From Defluviitaleaceae bacterium (lineage in GTDB: Bacteria > Bacillota_I > Bacilli_A > MOL361 > Turicibacteraceae), in contig WRKJ01000091.1 of assembly GCA_009778135.1 (NCBI GenBank), forward strand, positions 1 to 36,353: 36,353 bases of DNA. Direction: 5' to 3'. The translations under genes were made by a program, and so were the position numbers. The notes under the pieces are model-generated. The model was not told where the DNA came from, ran no database searches, and saw only the letters and a program-made list of their open reading frames with translations. Positions 17,932-28,400 of the stretch are shown here, piece after piece. The stretch's first letter is position 1. Every line of letters starts with the position of its first letter.

Positions 17932-18429
17932 ATGATGAGGACAGTATTAGCTTTACTACTTTCAGTTATTTTTTCCATCATTTTTGCGCTTTTCATCACG
18001 ACCTTTATCGGAGAACGCGCTAAAGTAAGTGGTCCTTCTATGAAACCTTTCTTGAAAGATCATGACCAGATCATCATTGACAAACTATCTTATCGCTTTC
18101 GTGACCCTAAACGCTTCGAAATTGTCGCGTTTCCCATCCGTCATGGAAAAAAAAGACAGTACTACTTGAAACGCATTATTGCTTTACCTGGAGAAACCGT
18201 TCAAATCAAAAATGGCTTTATTTATTTAAACGGTCAAAAATTAGAAGAGTCTTACGGTTTAACGCCTATTCAACGTTCAGGACTTGCTAAGCAAAAAAAG
18301 ACACTCAAAAAAAATGAATATTTTCTGCTAGGAGACAACCGAGCTGATAGTCTTGACAGTCGTGATGAAGCAGTTGGAACTGTTTTGAAAGAAAAGATGA
18401 TCGGTCGACTTTGGATCAAGATAAAATAG
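17932..18429 (+). CDS. lepB: signal peptidase I
   Basis: This 165-residue type I signal peptidase removes Sec signal peptides at the outer membrane face. It has one N-terminal TM (about 5-26), the catalytic Ser36 in SGPSMKP, the general-base Lys80 in YYLKRIIALPGE, and the conserved GDNRADSLDSR box. The length fits the short Gram-positive (SipS-like) class. An AGAGGTG site precedes ATGATG, so either of two adjacent ATGs could be used. The stop codon lies inside the stem of its terminator. Confidence 0.93.
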   Translation: MMRTVLALLLSVIFSIIFALFITTFIGERAKVSGPSMKPFLKDHDQIIIDKLSYRFRDPKRFEIVAFPIRHGKKRQYYLKRIIALPGETVQIKNGFIYLNGQKLEESYGLTPIQRSGLAKQKKTLKKNEYFLLGDNRADSLDSRDEAVGTVLKEKMIGRLWIKIK

Positions 18430-18447
18430 CCCAGCGGGCTATTTTTA
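18423..18447 (+). terminator. terminator after signal peptidase
   Basis: AAAATAGCCC (18423-18432) and GGGCTATTTT (18436-18445) form a 10-bp stem with an AGC loop and a short T-run. The signal peptidase stop codon is part of the stem. The T-run overlaps the -35 box of the next promoter. Confidence 0.85.
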
Positions 18448-18471
18448 CTTTTTCGTACTTTATGGTATAAT
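18444..18471 (+). promoter_or_regulatory. promoter of the fpg transcript
   Basis: TTTACT (18444-18449) and TATAAT (18466-18471) are 16 bases apart. Transcription would begin near 18478, leaving an untranslated leader of about 130 nt before fpg. Confidence 0.7.
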
Positions 18472-18602
18472 TAAAAGTGGAGTCGAGCGTATGAGCCCCG
18501 ACAAGCATTTTGAAGGATGACTTAGCACGAAGTGATCAGTACAGCCTGAGAAATGACCTCGAGGGGCTGGGAGACGTAACTGGATATCATTAAAAGTGGA
18601 GT
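18470..18602 (+). ncRNA. structured fpg leader flanked by 14-bp direct repeats
   Basis: ATTAAAAGTGGAGT occurs at 18470-18483 and again at 18589-18602, the second copy providing the ribosome binding site for fpg. Between them, CGT...AGCCCC (18488-18499) can pair with GGGGCT...ACG (18563-18575), and CACGAAGTG forms an inner hairpin. I compared it from memory with TPP, FMN, T-box, SAM, guanidine and other known leaders and found no convincing match. It may be a new cis-regulatory RNA, or a small insertion that duplicated its target. Confidence 0.5.
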
Positions 18603-18610
18603 TGATGAAG

Positions 18611-19438
18611 ATGCCAGAGTTACCAGAAGTAGAAACGGTGAAAGAGGTACTAAAGTCTAAGCTGATCCAACTTGAAGTACAAGATATTCTGATTCATTAT
18701 GACAAAATGATCAAAACAGGGAGTCGGACGACCTTTAAAAACCAATTAATCGGTCAGAAGTTTGTTGATGTGAAACGTCGTGGCAAGTATTTGATTTTTG
18801 AATTGACCGATTATTACTTGCTTTCGCATCTTCGCATGGAAGGTAAATTTTTCTACGGAGCGGATACGAGCATTCGTGATAAGCATGTTCATGTTGAATT
18901 TTTACTTTGCAATGGGTTGACATTAAAATATGAAGATGTGCGTAAGTTTGGAACGTTTCATTTATATGACAAAAAGGTGCCGTTAGAATCAACGTCTTCG
19001 TTTTCGGTGTTAGGGCCTGAACCGTGGGAATCAGCATTTAATGTTGATCAAGTCATGTCTTTTTTAAAAGGGAAGAAAATGCCCATTAAGTCCATGTTAC
19101 TTTCCCAAAAAGTCGTGGCAGGGTTAGGTAACATTTATGTGGATGAAGTCTTATTTGCTGCCAACGTTCATCCGCTGAGAAAAAGTGGTGAATTGACCCG
19201 TGACGAAATAAAAAAAGTGATTCACCATACACGAGATATTTTAAGTCGAGCGATTGTTTTTAAAGGAACGACCATTCGGACTTTTTCGACACAGCATGGC
19301 GCAAATGGTGAGTTTCAACAGTTTCTTCAAGTGCATACCAAAAAAGACGAACCTTGTCCAAAATGTGACGCATTGATCATCAAAACGAAAGTGGGCGGTA
19401 GAGGAACTTACTTTTGTCTAGCGTGTCAACCATTGTAA
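18611..19438 (+). CDS. mutM: formamidopyrimidine-DNA glycosylase
   Basis: This base-excision repair enzyme removes oxidised purines such as 8-oxoG and nicks the resulting abasic site. The start is fixed by the mature N-terminus PELPEVE: Pro2 is the Schiff-base nucleophile and Glu3 a catalytic acid, so ATG 18611 is right, with GTGGAG 9 bases upstream. The zinc finger at the C-terminus has C-x2-C-x16-C-x2-C with the loop Arg in VGGRGT. At 275 residues it is the usual length. It has its own promoter and a structured leader. Unlike in many Bacillota it is not next to polA or coaE here. Confidence 0.95.
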   Translation: MPELPEVETVKEVLKSKLIQLEVQDILIHYDKMIKTGSRTTFKNQLIGQKFVDVKRRGKYLIFELTDYYLLSHLRMEGKFFYGADTSIRDKHVHVEFLLCNGLTLKYEDVRKFGTFHLYDKKVPLESTSSFSVLGPEPWESAFNVDQVMSFLKGKKMPIKSMLLSQKVVAGLGNIYVDEVLFAANVHPLRKSGELTRDEIKKVIHHTRDILSRAIVFKGTTIRTFSTQHGANGEFQQFLQVHTKKDEPCPKCDALIIKTKVGGRGTYFCLACQPL

Positions 19439-19493
19439 ACCAAGCTACGGCGAACAAAAATTTGAAAAATTTACGTTAAGGAGCTAATTTAAA

Positions 19494-19757
19494 ATGAATG
19501 AGAATCATGTAGTTATGTGTCAATCATGTTCGATGCCACTGATGAATGAAACGGATAAAGGGACAACGGCTGATGGAAGCCTATCATCGGAATACTGTAA
19601 GCATTGTTTTGAAGCGGGAAAGTTTATCGGATATGAAACATTAGAAGAAGCAATTGCAGATAGTGTCAATTTTGCAGAAGTTGCAGGAATGACAAAAGAA
19701 GAGATGTTGGCATCTGCAAAAGCTATTTTGCCAACATTGAAAAGATGGCAGAACTAA
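19494..19757 (+). CDS. putative zinc-ribbon protein
   Basis: This 87-residue protein begins with a C-x2-C (CQSCSMP) and a later C-x2-C (YCKHCFEAGKF), matching the small 'putative zinc ribbon' family often found as stand-alone proteins or fused to regulators. The C-terminal half is a helical segment. An AAGGAG site lies upstream of the ATG. Function is unknown; the Cys ligands suggest zinc binding. Confidence 0.8.
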   Translation: MNENHVVMCQSCSMPLMNETDKGTTADGSLSSEYCKHCFEAGKFIGYETLEEAIADSVNFAEVAGMTKEEMLASAKAILPTLKRWQN

Positions 19758-19814
19758 CAGATTTTAAAATCTTTCAACTTAATGGGGATTTAAATAAATC
19801 AAGGAGGAGAAAAC

Positions 19815-21155
19815 GTGGGAAAATATTTCGGGACTGACGGTATTAGAGGGGTTGCAAATACCGAATTAACAGTAGAATTGGCGATGAAATTAGGGCGTGT
19901 TTTAGGTGCTAGATTAGTGGAAAACCAAACACGTCCAAAAGTATTAATAGGACGTGATACACGTATTTCAGGTGAAATGTTAGAAAGTGCATTAATTGCA
20001 GGGTTTGTTTCATCAGGGGTAAGTGTCATGAAATTGGGTGTTATTTCGACGCCGGGTGTTTCCTATTTAACGAAAAATTTGGATGTGGGAGCCGGTGTGA
20101 TGATTTCGGCATCACATAACCCGGTAGCAGATAACGGCATTAAAATCTTCCAAGGTGACGGTTATAAATTAAACGATGACTTTGAGTTAGAAATTGAAGC
20201 ATTATTAGATGAAGTCGTCGATACGTTACCACGACCAACAGGGAGTGCCATTGGAACAATTGAAAGTTTCAAAATGGGTGCAAACAAGTATATTAACTTT
20301 TTAAAAACGACCATTGATACCGATTTAGCAGATTTTAAAATTGCGATTGATCCAGGACATGGTGCTGCATCAGCACTTGCACGTCAGTTATTTGTTGATT
20401 TAGGTGCTGAGGTCGTTACCATCGGGGATCAACCCGATGGTCTAAATATCAATTTAGGTGTTGGTTCAACTCATCCTGAAAAATTACAAGAAGTTGTTGT
20501 GACCGAAGGTGCCGATTTTGGATTTGCTTTTGATGGGGATGCAGATCGCTTAATTGCAGTTGATGGTGAAGGGAAAATCGTTGATGGGGATCATATTATG
20601 TTTATTTTAGGGCGTTATTTACAAGAAGAAGGTCGATTAAAAGATCATGTCATTGTTTCGACAGTGATGAGTAATTTAGGCTTTTATCAGTCAGTAGAAG
20701 CTGCCAATTTAAAAGCTGTTACGACCAAAGTAGGCGATCGCTATGTACTAGAAGAAATGTTAGCGCATGGTTATTCTTTAGGTGGTGAGCAGTCAGGCCA
20801 TATCATTATGCTCGACTACTTAACAACTGGAGATGGTTTGCTGTCTGCTGTTCAACTCGCAAGTGTCGTTAAGAAATCTGCGAAGTCATTAGCTGAACTG
20901 GCAGGCGAGATGTTGACATTCCCACAGTTGCTTGAAAACATACGTGTACGTGATAAAGAAGCGGTTCAAAATAATCCCGAAGTTTTGGCTAAAATTGCAG
21001 AGGTCGAAGCAGAAATGGCGGGTCAAGGTCGCGTGTTGGTGCGTGCTTCTGGTACGGAACAGCTACTTCGTATTATGGTTGAAGCCAAAACAGATGAATT
21101 ATGTGCAACCTATGTCGATGAGATTCTTGAAGTAGCAAAAAGGGTGGATGTTTAA
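19815..21155 (+). CDS. glmM: phosphoglucosamine mutase
   Basis: This cytosolic enzyme converts glucosamine-6-phosphate to glucosamine-1-phosphate for UDP-GlcNAc and peptidoglycan synthesis. The 446 residues are standard. Hallmarks are GTDGIRG at the N-terminus, the phosphoserine loop MISASHNP (Ser100), the metal-binding DGDADR, the sugar loop GGEQSGH, and the phosphate-binding RASGTEQ. It starts with GTG after a strong AAGGAGGAG. The usual cdaA-cdaR neighbours are not present, so it is uncoupled from the c-di-AMP module here. Confidence 0.96.
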   Translation: MGKYFGTDGIRGVANTELTVELAMKLGRVLGARLVENQTRPKVLIGRDTRISGEMLESALIAGFVSSGVSVMKLGVISTPGVSYLTKNLDVGAGVMISASHNPVADNGIKIFQGDGYKLNDDFELEIEALLDEVVDTLPRPTGSAIGTIESFKMGANKYINFLKTTIDTDLADFKIAIDPGHGAASALARQLFVDLGAEVVTIGDQPDGLNINLGVGSTHPEKLQEVVVTEGADFGFAFDGDADRLIAVDGEGKIVDGDHIMFILGRYLQEEGRLKDHVIVSTVMSNLGFYQSVEAANLKAVTTKVGDRYVLEEMLAHGYSLGGEQSGHIIMLDYLTTGDGLLSAVQLASVVKKSAKSLAELAGEMLTFPQLLENIRVRDKEAVQNNPEVLAKIAEVEAEMAGQGRVLVRASGTEQLLRIMVEAKTDELCATYVDEILEVAKRVDV

Positions 21156-21215
21156 AAGTGATTAAAATCGTCCCATTCAAAAAGGGTTAAACAATTTTTC
21201 AAAGTAGGCGAAAAA

Positions 21216-21830
21216 ATGAATTTTCAAATAAAAAATGCGACCGAGCTAACAACGATCGATACGCAAGATGCTTTGGCAAAAATTTTTGTTGATGGTTTTT
21301 ATCCACATTTAAAAATATTTTCTAAAGATAAAGCGACATTAAGAAAGGCACTCCATGGCAGTTTTCATATCGAAGATTATTTTGTTGCACGCGATAAAAA
21401 TCAAATTGTCGGTATGGTCAGTGTTCAAAAAAAAGATGAACAGGGCATGACACTTAATAGAAGACAAATGATCAAACAATTGGGTTTGATAAAAGGAAAT
21501 TTGGCGTATTTCTCATTAAATAAATTTATGATTAAGAAACCTTGGCCGATTGAACTTGAAGAAAATACATTGATCATCGGTTTTGTTTCGACCGATGAGT
21601 CTTACTTGCGTAAAGGGGTCTCAAGTCAAATTTTTAAACATATTTTCGATGTGAATTCGACGCATGATTTCGTGTTATATACCGAAAGCAGTAATGAAAA
21701 GGCGTTAAACCTTTACAACAAATTGGGCTTTAAGGAATTTTTACGCTTACCGGAAAAGCATGCAAAACGGGCAGGTTTTGATTCCTATGTGTATATGAAA
21801 CGAAGTCAATCAACATTGATAACGAAATGA
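21216..21830 (+). CDS. GNAT-family N-acetyltransferase
   Basis: This 204-residue protein has a GNAT fold signature: GMVSVQKKD (beta-4 region), the acetyl-CoA-binding segment IGFVSTDESYLRKGVSSQIF, and a C-terminal LYTESSNEKALNLYNKLGFKE block typical of motif B. The substrate is unknown. It follows glmM by 60 bases and may be read from the same transcript. Confidence 0.85.
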   Translation: MNFQIKNATELTTIDTQDALAKIFVDGFYPHLKIFSKDKATLRKALHGSFHIEDYFVARDKNQIVGMVSVQKKDEQGMTLNRRQMIKQLGLIKGNLAYFSLNKFMIKKPWPIELEENTLIIGFVSTDESYLRKGVSSQIFKHIFDVNSTHDFVLYTESSNEKALNLYNKLGFKEFLRLPEKHAKRAGFDSYVYMKRSQSTLITK

Positions 21831-21928
21831 TCCTTAGGATTGTTTTAAATTTGACGTCGACTTTACGCGATAAAATCATCCCCGCTTGGTTATCATAATG
21901 ATAAAATCATTTATATTGAAAAGTAGTA

Positions 21929-21957
21929 TTGACTGAAAGACAATTAAATGGTAAAAT
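21929..21957 (+). promoter_or_regulatory. promoter of the rplU operon
   Basis: TTGACT (21929-21934) and TAAAAT (21952-21957) are 17 bases apart, starting a leader of about 125 nt before rplU. Confidence 0.75.
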
Positions 21958-21963
21958 TATTTA

Positions 21964-22085
21964 GTTGCTAGTGCCTTCTTAAAGCGAATGGCCTACAACC
22001 GCACAGATTGGGTCATTTTAAATGCTCTCGTGTTTAGAGCTACCTACTTTGGCGAGTCTGAGGACTGTTAAAATTTATTCGGAGG
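21964..22085 (+). ncRNA. L21-type ribosomal protein leader
   Basis: The transcribed leader between the promoter and rplU has several short complementary blocks and the stretch TTTGGCGAGTCTGAGGACTG just before the ribosome binding site. Position and size fit the L21 leader of Bacillota, which is believed to let L21 repress its own operon. The assignment rests on context and partial recognition, not on a covariance search. Confidence 0.6.
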
Positions 22086-22092
22086 TGCAAGT

Positions 22093-22401
22093 ATGTACGC
22101 GATTATTAAAACTGGTGGAAAACAAATTCAAGTTTCTGCAGGAGATGAGATTTACATTGAGAAATTAAATGTTGAAGCAGGAGAGACTGTCACATTTGAT
22201 GAAGTTGTCATGGTTGGTGGAGAAGAGACGAAAGTCGGAGCACCACTTGTTGCAGGTGCTACTGTAACAGGTAAAGTTGAGCGTCATGGACGTGGAGAAA
22301 AAATCATTGTTTTTAAATATAAGCCGAAAAAGGGTTATAAAAAGAAGCAAGGGCACCGTCAACCTTATACGAAAGTTGTCATTGAAGCCATCAACGCTTA
22401 A
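22093..22401 (+). CDS. rplU: 50S ribosomal protein L21
   Basis: This 102-residue protein begins [14 protein letters not shown] and contains the family end [17 protein letters not shown] that binds 23S rRNA. The length is standard. GGAGG lies 6 bases upstream of the ATG. It heads the rplU-prp-rpmA operon. Confidence 0.97.
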   Translation: MYAIIKTGGKQIQVSAGDEIYIEKLNVEAGETVTFDEVVMVGGEETKVGAPLVAGATVTGKVERHGRGEKIIVFKYKPKKGYKKKQGHRQPYTKVVIEAINA

Positions 22402-22405
22402 ATAG

Positions 22406-22717
22406 ATGATTACAGCTAAGTTTAAATATGAAGGCGAAGATGTGGTCGCTTATGAAATTTCAGGACATGCCATGTCAAACGAACCCGGTAAAGACTTGGT
22501 TTGTGCAGGTGTAAGTGCGGTGGCTTTTGGATTAACCAATGCGTTAATCGGACTTGGTCTAGATGAAGGCAAAGTTAAACTAAGTGACGGTTATTTACGT
22601 GTAGATACCTGTGGTGCTGATGAAGATATGAATGCGTTGATTTATGGCTTGATCGTTTCTCTTGAAACCATTGAACGCACGCATGATGACTATTTGTCAG
22701 TTGTTATGGAAGTATAA
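22406..22717 (+). CDS. prp: ribosomal-processing cysteine protease Prp
   Basis: This 103-residue protease removes the N-terminal extension of L27, a step required for ribosome function in Bacillota. The catalytic pair is visible as His21 (SGHA) and Cys33 (DLVCAGVSA). It starts 4 bases after rplU with no clear ribosome binding site, so translation is probably coupled. Its substrate is encoded immediately downstream. Confidence 0.95.
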   Translation: MITAKFKYEGEDVVAYEISGHAMSNEPGKDLVCAGVSAVAFGLTNALIGLGLDEGKVKLSDGYLRVDTCGADEDMNALIYGLIVSLETIERTHDDYLSVVMEV

Positions 22718-22749
22718 GATTATCATAAAGATACAGGAGGTTACTAGAT

Positions 22750-23034
22750 ATGTTAACTTTAAATTTACAATTTTTTGCATCGAAAAAAGGTGTCGGTTCA
22801 ACGAAAAACGGTCGTGATTCAGAATCTAAACGTCTAGGTGCTAAAAGAGCAGATGGACAACCGACCAAAGCTGGTATGATTATTTACCGTCAACGTGGAA
22901 CGAGAATTTATCCTGGTGTTGGTGTTGGAATGGGGAAAGATCACACTTTATTTGCTAAAGTTGATGGTGTTGTTCGTTTTGAACGTTTAGGACGCGATAA
23001 GAAAAAAGTGTCTGTTTACGCAATTGCTGAATAA
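22750..23034 (+). CDS. rpmA: 50S ribosomal protein L27, with Prp-cleaved extension
   Basis: This 94-residue protein carries the Bacillota N-terminal extension MLTLNLQFF followed by [14 protein letters not shown]. Prp cleaves after the FF, exposing the L27 tail that reaches the peptidyl-transferase centre. An AGGAGG site precedes the ATG. A terminator follows the stop. Confidence 0.97.
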   Translation: MLTLNLQFFASKKGVGSTKNGRDSESKRLGAKRADGQPTKAGMIIYRQRGTRIYPGVGVGMGKDHTLFAKVDGVVRFERLGRDKKKVSVYAIAE

Positions 23035-23044
23035 GTCAATGAAG

Positions 23045-23069
23045 CCCCGAAAATCGGGGTTTTATTTTG
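23045..23069 (+). terminator. terminator after rpmA
   Basis: CCCCGA (23045-23050) pairs with TCGGGG (23054-23059) and is followed by TTTTATTTT. It separates the L21/L27 operon from obg. Confidence 0.85.
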
Positions 23070-23111
23070 TAAGAAAGTGTTGAAGTATATTTTCCTGTAA
23101 AAGGAGGTTGA

Positions 23112-24422
<1,311 letters not shown>

Positions 24423-24426
24423 AAGA

Positions 24427-24457
24427 AAAACGTGATCCGATTGTGGGTCACGTTTTA
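24427..24457. terminator. bidirectional terminator between obg and lysS
   Basis: AAAACGTGATCC and GGGTCACGTTTT form a stem with one G-T wobble around a 7-base loop, with A and T runs on both sides. It can serve both converging genes. Confidence 0.8.
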
Positions 24458-24474
24458 ACGTATCTGGGTTAACC

Positions 24475-25977
<1,503 letters not shown>

Positions 25978-26083
25978 TTATCAAACCTGTGTGTTTGAAA
26001 ACATATGCTTCCATTATAACATGAAAAATGAGTTTTGTTTAGTGAAAAACGAGAATAAAGCAGTGAAAAACGATGAAAATGCC

Positions 26084-26236
26084 TTCAATTCCACAGATGA
26101 TTTCTACGGAATTGGATAGATGATCCTCGTTTCAACCCTTTTGCCTATTCTTTATCTCGTTCGATTAAAACCGAAAAAAATCTTGATGAAAGCAGCCATT
26201 GGTTAGATGTTTTTTCTTTATTACTCTTGTTGATTT
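26084..26236 (+). pseudogene. possible gene fragment between lysS and the small membrane unit
   Basis: One plus-strand frame stays open for about 47 codons, ends in a hydrophobic run (DVFSLLLLLIFCL) and lacks a start codon. A second frame gives a 28-residue hydrophobic peptide from ATG 26120. Both look like debris of a lost membrane-protein gene. I cannot assign a family. Confidence 0.25.
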
Positions 26237-26251
26237 TTTGTTTGTAAGTAC

Positions 26252-26620
26252 TTAAAATTGCCTAAATAATAGTGGTATTAACATTATAGCAATACTAGCT
26301 ACACACGCAAATATTACGATTAGTATGCTTAGTATGGTTTCTAAATATTTTTCCACTCTTTCTTCTTGAGATAATTTTTTCGAAGAAATGTTACGAGAAA
26401 ATATTTTAGGGATATCTGAAATAGTTTTCGTCCAAATAATCGAAATAACTAGAAATGTAGTTGCAATCAAAATATCGAGAACTGTATCGTTTAATTCCCA
26501 AGGGTTGATAAAGCCCATCATTGCAGTAAAAACGACGATCATAAAAGTGAAAAAAATCGAAACAAATAATAACAGTTTTATTTGTTTCGACACTTGTTTT
26601 GCTTCAAAATTCTGCTTCAT
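26252..26620 (-). CDS. 122-residue membrane protein of unknown function
   Basis: I do not recognise this protein. It has three to four hydrophobic helices (near 17-38, 46-66 and the last 25 residues) and a charged cytoplasmic loop (SRNISSKKLSQEERVEKYLE). The ATG at 26620 is chosen because the longer reading begins inside the preceding small ORF. No clear ribosome binding site is seen, so translation may be coupled to that small ORF, which ends 4 bases upstream. Both lie downstream of a strong minus-strand promoter. Confidence 0.55.
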   Translation of the reverse strand: MKQNFEAKQVSKQIKLLLFVSIFFTFMIVVFTAMMGFINPWELNDTVLDILIATTFLVISIIWTKTISDIPKIFSRNISSKKLSQEERVEKYLETILSILIVIFACVASIAIMLIPLLFRQF

Positions 26621-26624
26621 AAAT

Positions 26625-26763
26625 TTACATGCCCATGCAGCCAACAACCGCCTTTTGTGTACCTACCCCAACCGATGAAAGTCCCGGAACCAAAGCCACA
26701 ATGGCACCAATCCCTAAAACAAGCATCTGCTTTGAGTAGTCAGCCTTTGTCTTGGGTTAGACA
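26625..26763 (-). pseudogene. small Gly-rich membrane peptide gene, apparent frameshift
   Basis: A textbook ribosome binding site (TAGGAGGAG) and ATG at 26763 open a frame that ends after 16 codons. A second frame, open from the TAA just after the start codon region, reads PKTKADYSKQ and then a Gly-zipper helix (MLVLGIGAIVALVPGLSSVG), ending at 26625. A one-base insertion near the third codon would restore an about 46-residue single-span peptide. Either the gene is frameshifted or the inner ATG (26726) is used to make 33 residues. Size, Gly-rich helix and a following membrane protein recall small bacteriocin or membrane-toxin units, but no family is recognised. Confidence 0.45.
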
Positions 26764-26788
26764 TTACTCCTCCTACAAAATTTGTAAC

Positions 26789-26818
26789 ATTTTATCATAA
26801 GTTAGATATGAATGTCAA
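26789..26818 (-). promoter_or_regulatory. promoter for the small membrane unit
   Basis: On the minus strand TTGACA (26818-26813) and TAAAAT (26794-26789) are 18 bases apart and lie about 26 bases before the strong ribosome binding site and ATG of the small peptide. Confidence 0.75.
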
Positions 26819-26879
26819 CAGCATATAGATGTCAATCCTGGTTTTTAACTTTATCCCGGGGAAATACAATGAAAAACAA

Positions 26880-26908
26880 TTGACGAAAATTAAAAAACAT
26901 GCTAGAAT
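26880..26908 (+). promoter_or_regulatory. promoter of the rnf operon
   Basis: TTGACG (26880-26885) and TAGAAT (26903-26908) are 17 bases apart. A leader of about 105 nt follows before rnfC; it carries an unused AGGAGG near its 5' end. Confidence 0.7.
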
Positions 26909-27020
26909 AAGGAGGATGGGCTAAAAACCGGTCGTGCTGTAAAGCGATTTTGCAGATTTTACACTAAAGGCAATAAGTTCGACAAAATGCATGTTCAGCA
27001 TGTGGAAGAAAGGTGATTTG

Positions 27021-28322
27021 ATGGGTTTTTTTAGCGGGAAAAGTAGTCTAATGGTAGATGGAAAAAAAGGGTTGACGAATCAAAAAGCCATTGAGACATA
27101 CACACAGCCAAAGGTTGTTGCCATACCCCTTAAAAACAGAGATTCTGATAACTTTGAGATTCATGTAGAAGTGGGGAGTAAAGTTAAAATTGGGACGGTA
27201 CTTGCAATGCGAAAGGATCATTTAAAAGTACCGTGTTTTTCTTCGGTGAGTGGTACCGTGCTTGCCATAGAAAAAAAAGATCATGTCTCAACGAGAAAGA
27301 CCAACCATATCGTCATTGAGAATGATTTTCAAGATGAAAAAGAACGGTATGCCGACCCTGTAGAAGAGCTGTCAACACTGTCGGTGGAAGAGATTAAAGA
27401 AAAACTACAGCTTAGCGGCGTTATGGGGTTAGGTGGCACCGAGTTACCCATTTATGAAAAGTATCGAGATGTGGATGAGATCGAAACACTGTTGATTAAT
27501 GGCGTCGAATGTGAGCCTTATTTAACTTCAGATGAAGCCAACATGAAAACGTCGGCAACTTTGCTTTTTGATGGTATTTACTTGTTGATGAAAGCTGCTT
27601 CTGCGAAGAAAGGGATTTTAGCGATTACAAAAGGAAAAAAAGAACTGTATGACGCTTTGAAACCTTATGAAAACAGCTATCCAAATGTTGAAATTAAACA
27701 AATGGATGATGTTTATCCCATGGGTTGGGAGAAGTATTTAATTCGGAGACTTTTTAAAAAAACGTATGATCAGACGCCAGCAGAATTAGGCATTCTTTGT
27801 GTCAATTCTTCGACTGTCATTGAGTTTGCGCGCAGCGTTAGAAGTGGGTTGCCACTTTATGAGCGCATTGTGACATTGGCAGGCGAAGGTTTTGTTCACC
27901 AGCAAAATGTAAAAGTTAGAGTAGGAACATTGCTTGCGGATGTCGTTGCTGCGATCGGTGGTTATGTGGAAGAAGTTGGTTTTAAAACAGCTCGGTTGAT
28001 TCATGGTGGTCCATTGATGGGAACGTCTATTATTACAGATGACTTAGCTGTGACCGCGACAACGAATGGTTTTTTATGCTTGCTTGAGTCTTTAAAGGAA
28101 GAATCGCCTTGTTCGAGATGTGGTGCTTGTATTGACCATTGCCCTGCGGGGTTACAACCTGTTCAAATGGCTCAAGCTGTTAAAAATAAAGATGTGGGAA
28201 TGCTTAAAACATTGGCGGCAGATGCCTGTGTTGGATGCGGCTTATGCTCGTTTGTTTGCCCATCTTCGATCAATGTGACCAAATCGTCTATTCGTGCAAA
28301 GAGCATGGTTTTACGAGGTTAA
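27021..28322 (+). CDS. rnfC: Rnf complex subunit C
   Basis: RnfC is the peripheral NADH-binding subunit of the ferredoxin:NAD+ oxidoreductase that pumps Na+ or H+. The about 433 residues include an N-terminal biotinyl-lipoyl-like region, the NADH/FMN region with GVMGLGGTELP, a SLBB-like part, and two [4Fe-4S] motifs near the C-terminus (CSRCGACIDHCP and CVGCGLCSFVCP). I chose ATG 27021 because AAGGTGA lies just upstream; an ATG at 26991 is in frame but has no such site. First gene of rnfC-D-G-E-A-x-B. Confidence 0.93.
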   Translation: MGFFSGKSSLMVDGKKGLTNQKAIETYTQPKVVAIPLKNRDSDNFEIHVEVGSKVKIGTVLAMRKDHLKVPCFSSVSGTVLAIEKKDHVSTRKTNHIVIENDFQDEKERYADPVEELSTLSVEEIKEKLQLSGVMGLGGTELPIYEKYRDVDEIETLLINGVECEPYLTSDEANMKTSATLLFDGIYLLMKAASAKKGILAITKGKKELYDALKPYENSYPNVEIKQMDDVYPMGWEKYLIRRLFKKTYDQTPAELGILCVNSSTVIEFARSVRSGLPLYERIVTLAGEGFVHQQNVKVRVGTLLADVVAAIGGYVEEVGFKTARLIHGGPLMGTSIITDDLAVTATTNGFLCLLESLKEESPCSRCGACIDHCPAGLQPVQMAQAVKNKDVGMLKTLAADACVGCGLCSFVCPSSINVTKSSIRAKSMVLRG

Positions 28323-28400
28323 AGCCAATAGTAACTTGTTTATTTAATATCGAAAACCGGTACACGTTCAAACATGTCGGGTGAGAAAGGAATTAGAGTG

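Noticed and set aside
18541-18590. TPP or hammerhead-like motif (CCTGAGAAATGACC) in the fpg leader
   Set aside because: The CTGAGA looks suggestive, but the TPP pyrophosphate-arm sequence and the hammerhead CTGANGA/GAAA core are both absent.
25979-26000. Small hairpin (CAAAC/GTTTG) before lysS as a T-box leader
   Set aside because: Too short. No T-box sequence (TGGNACC) or specifier structure is present upstream of lysS.
26120-26206. 28-residue hydrophobic ORF downstream of lysS promoter region
   Set aside because: No ribosome binding site, and an overlapping frame is open over the same stretch. Treated as debris and not a gene.
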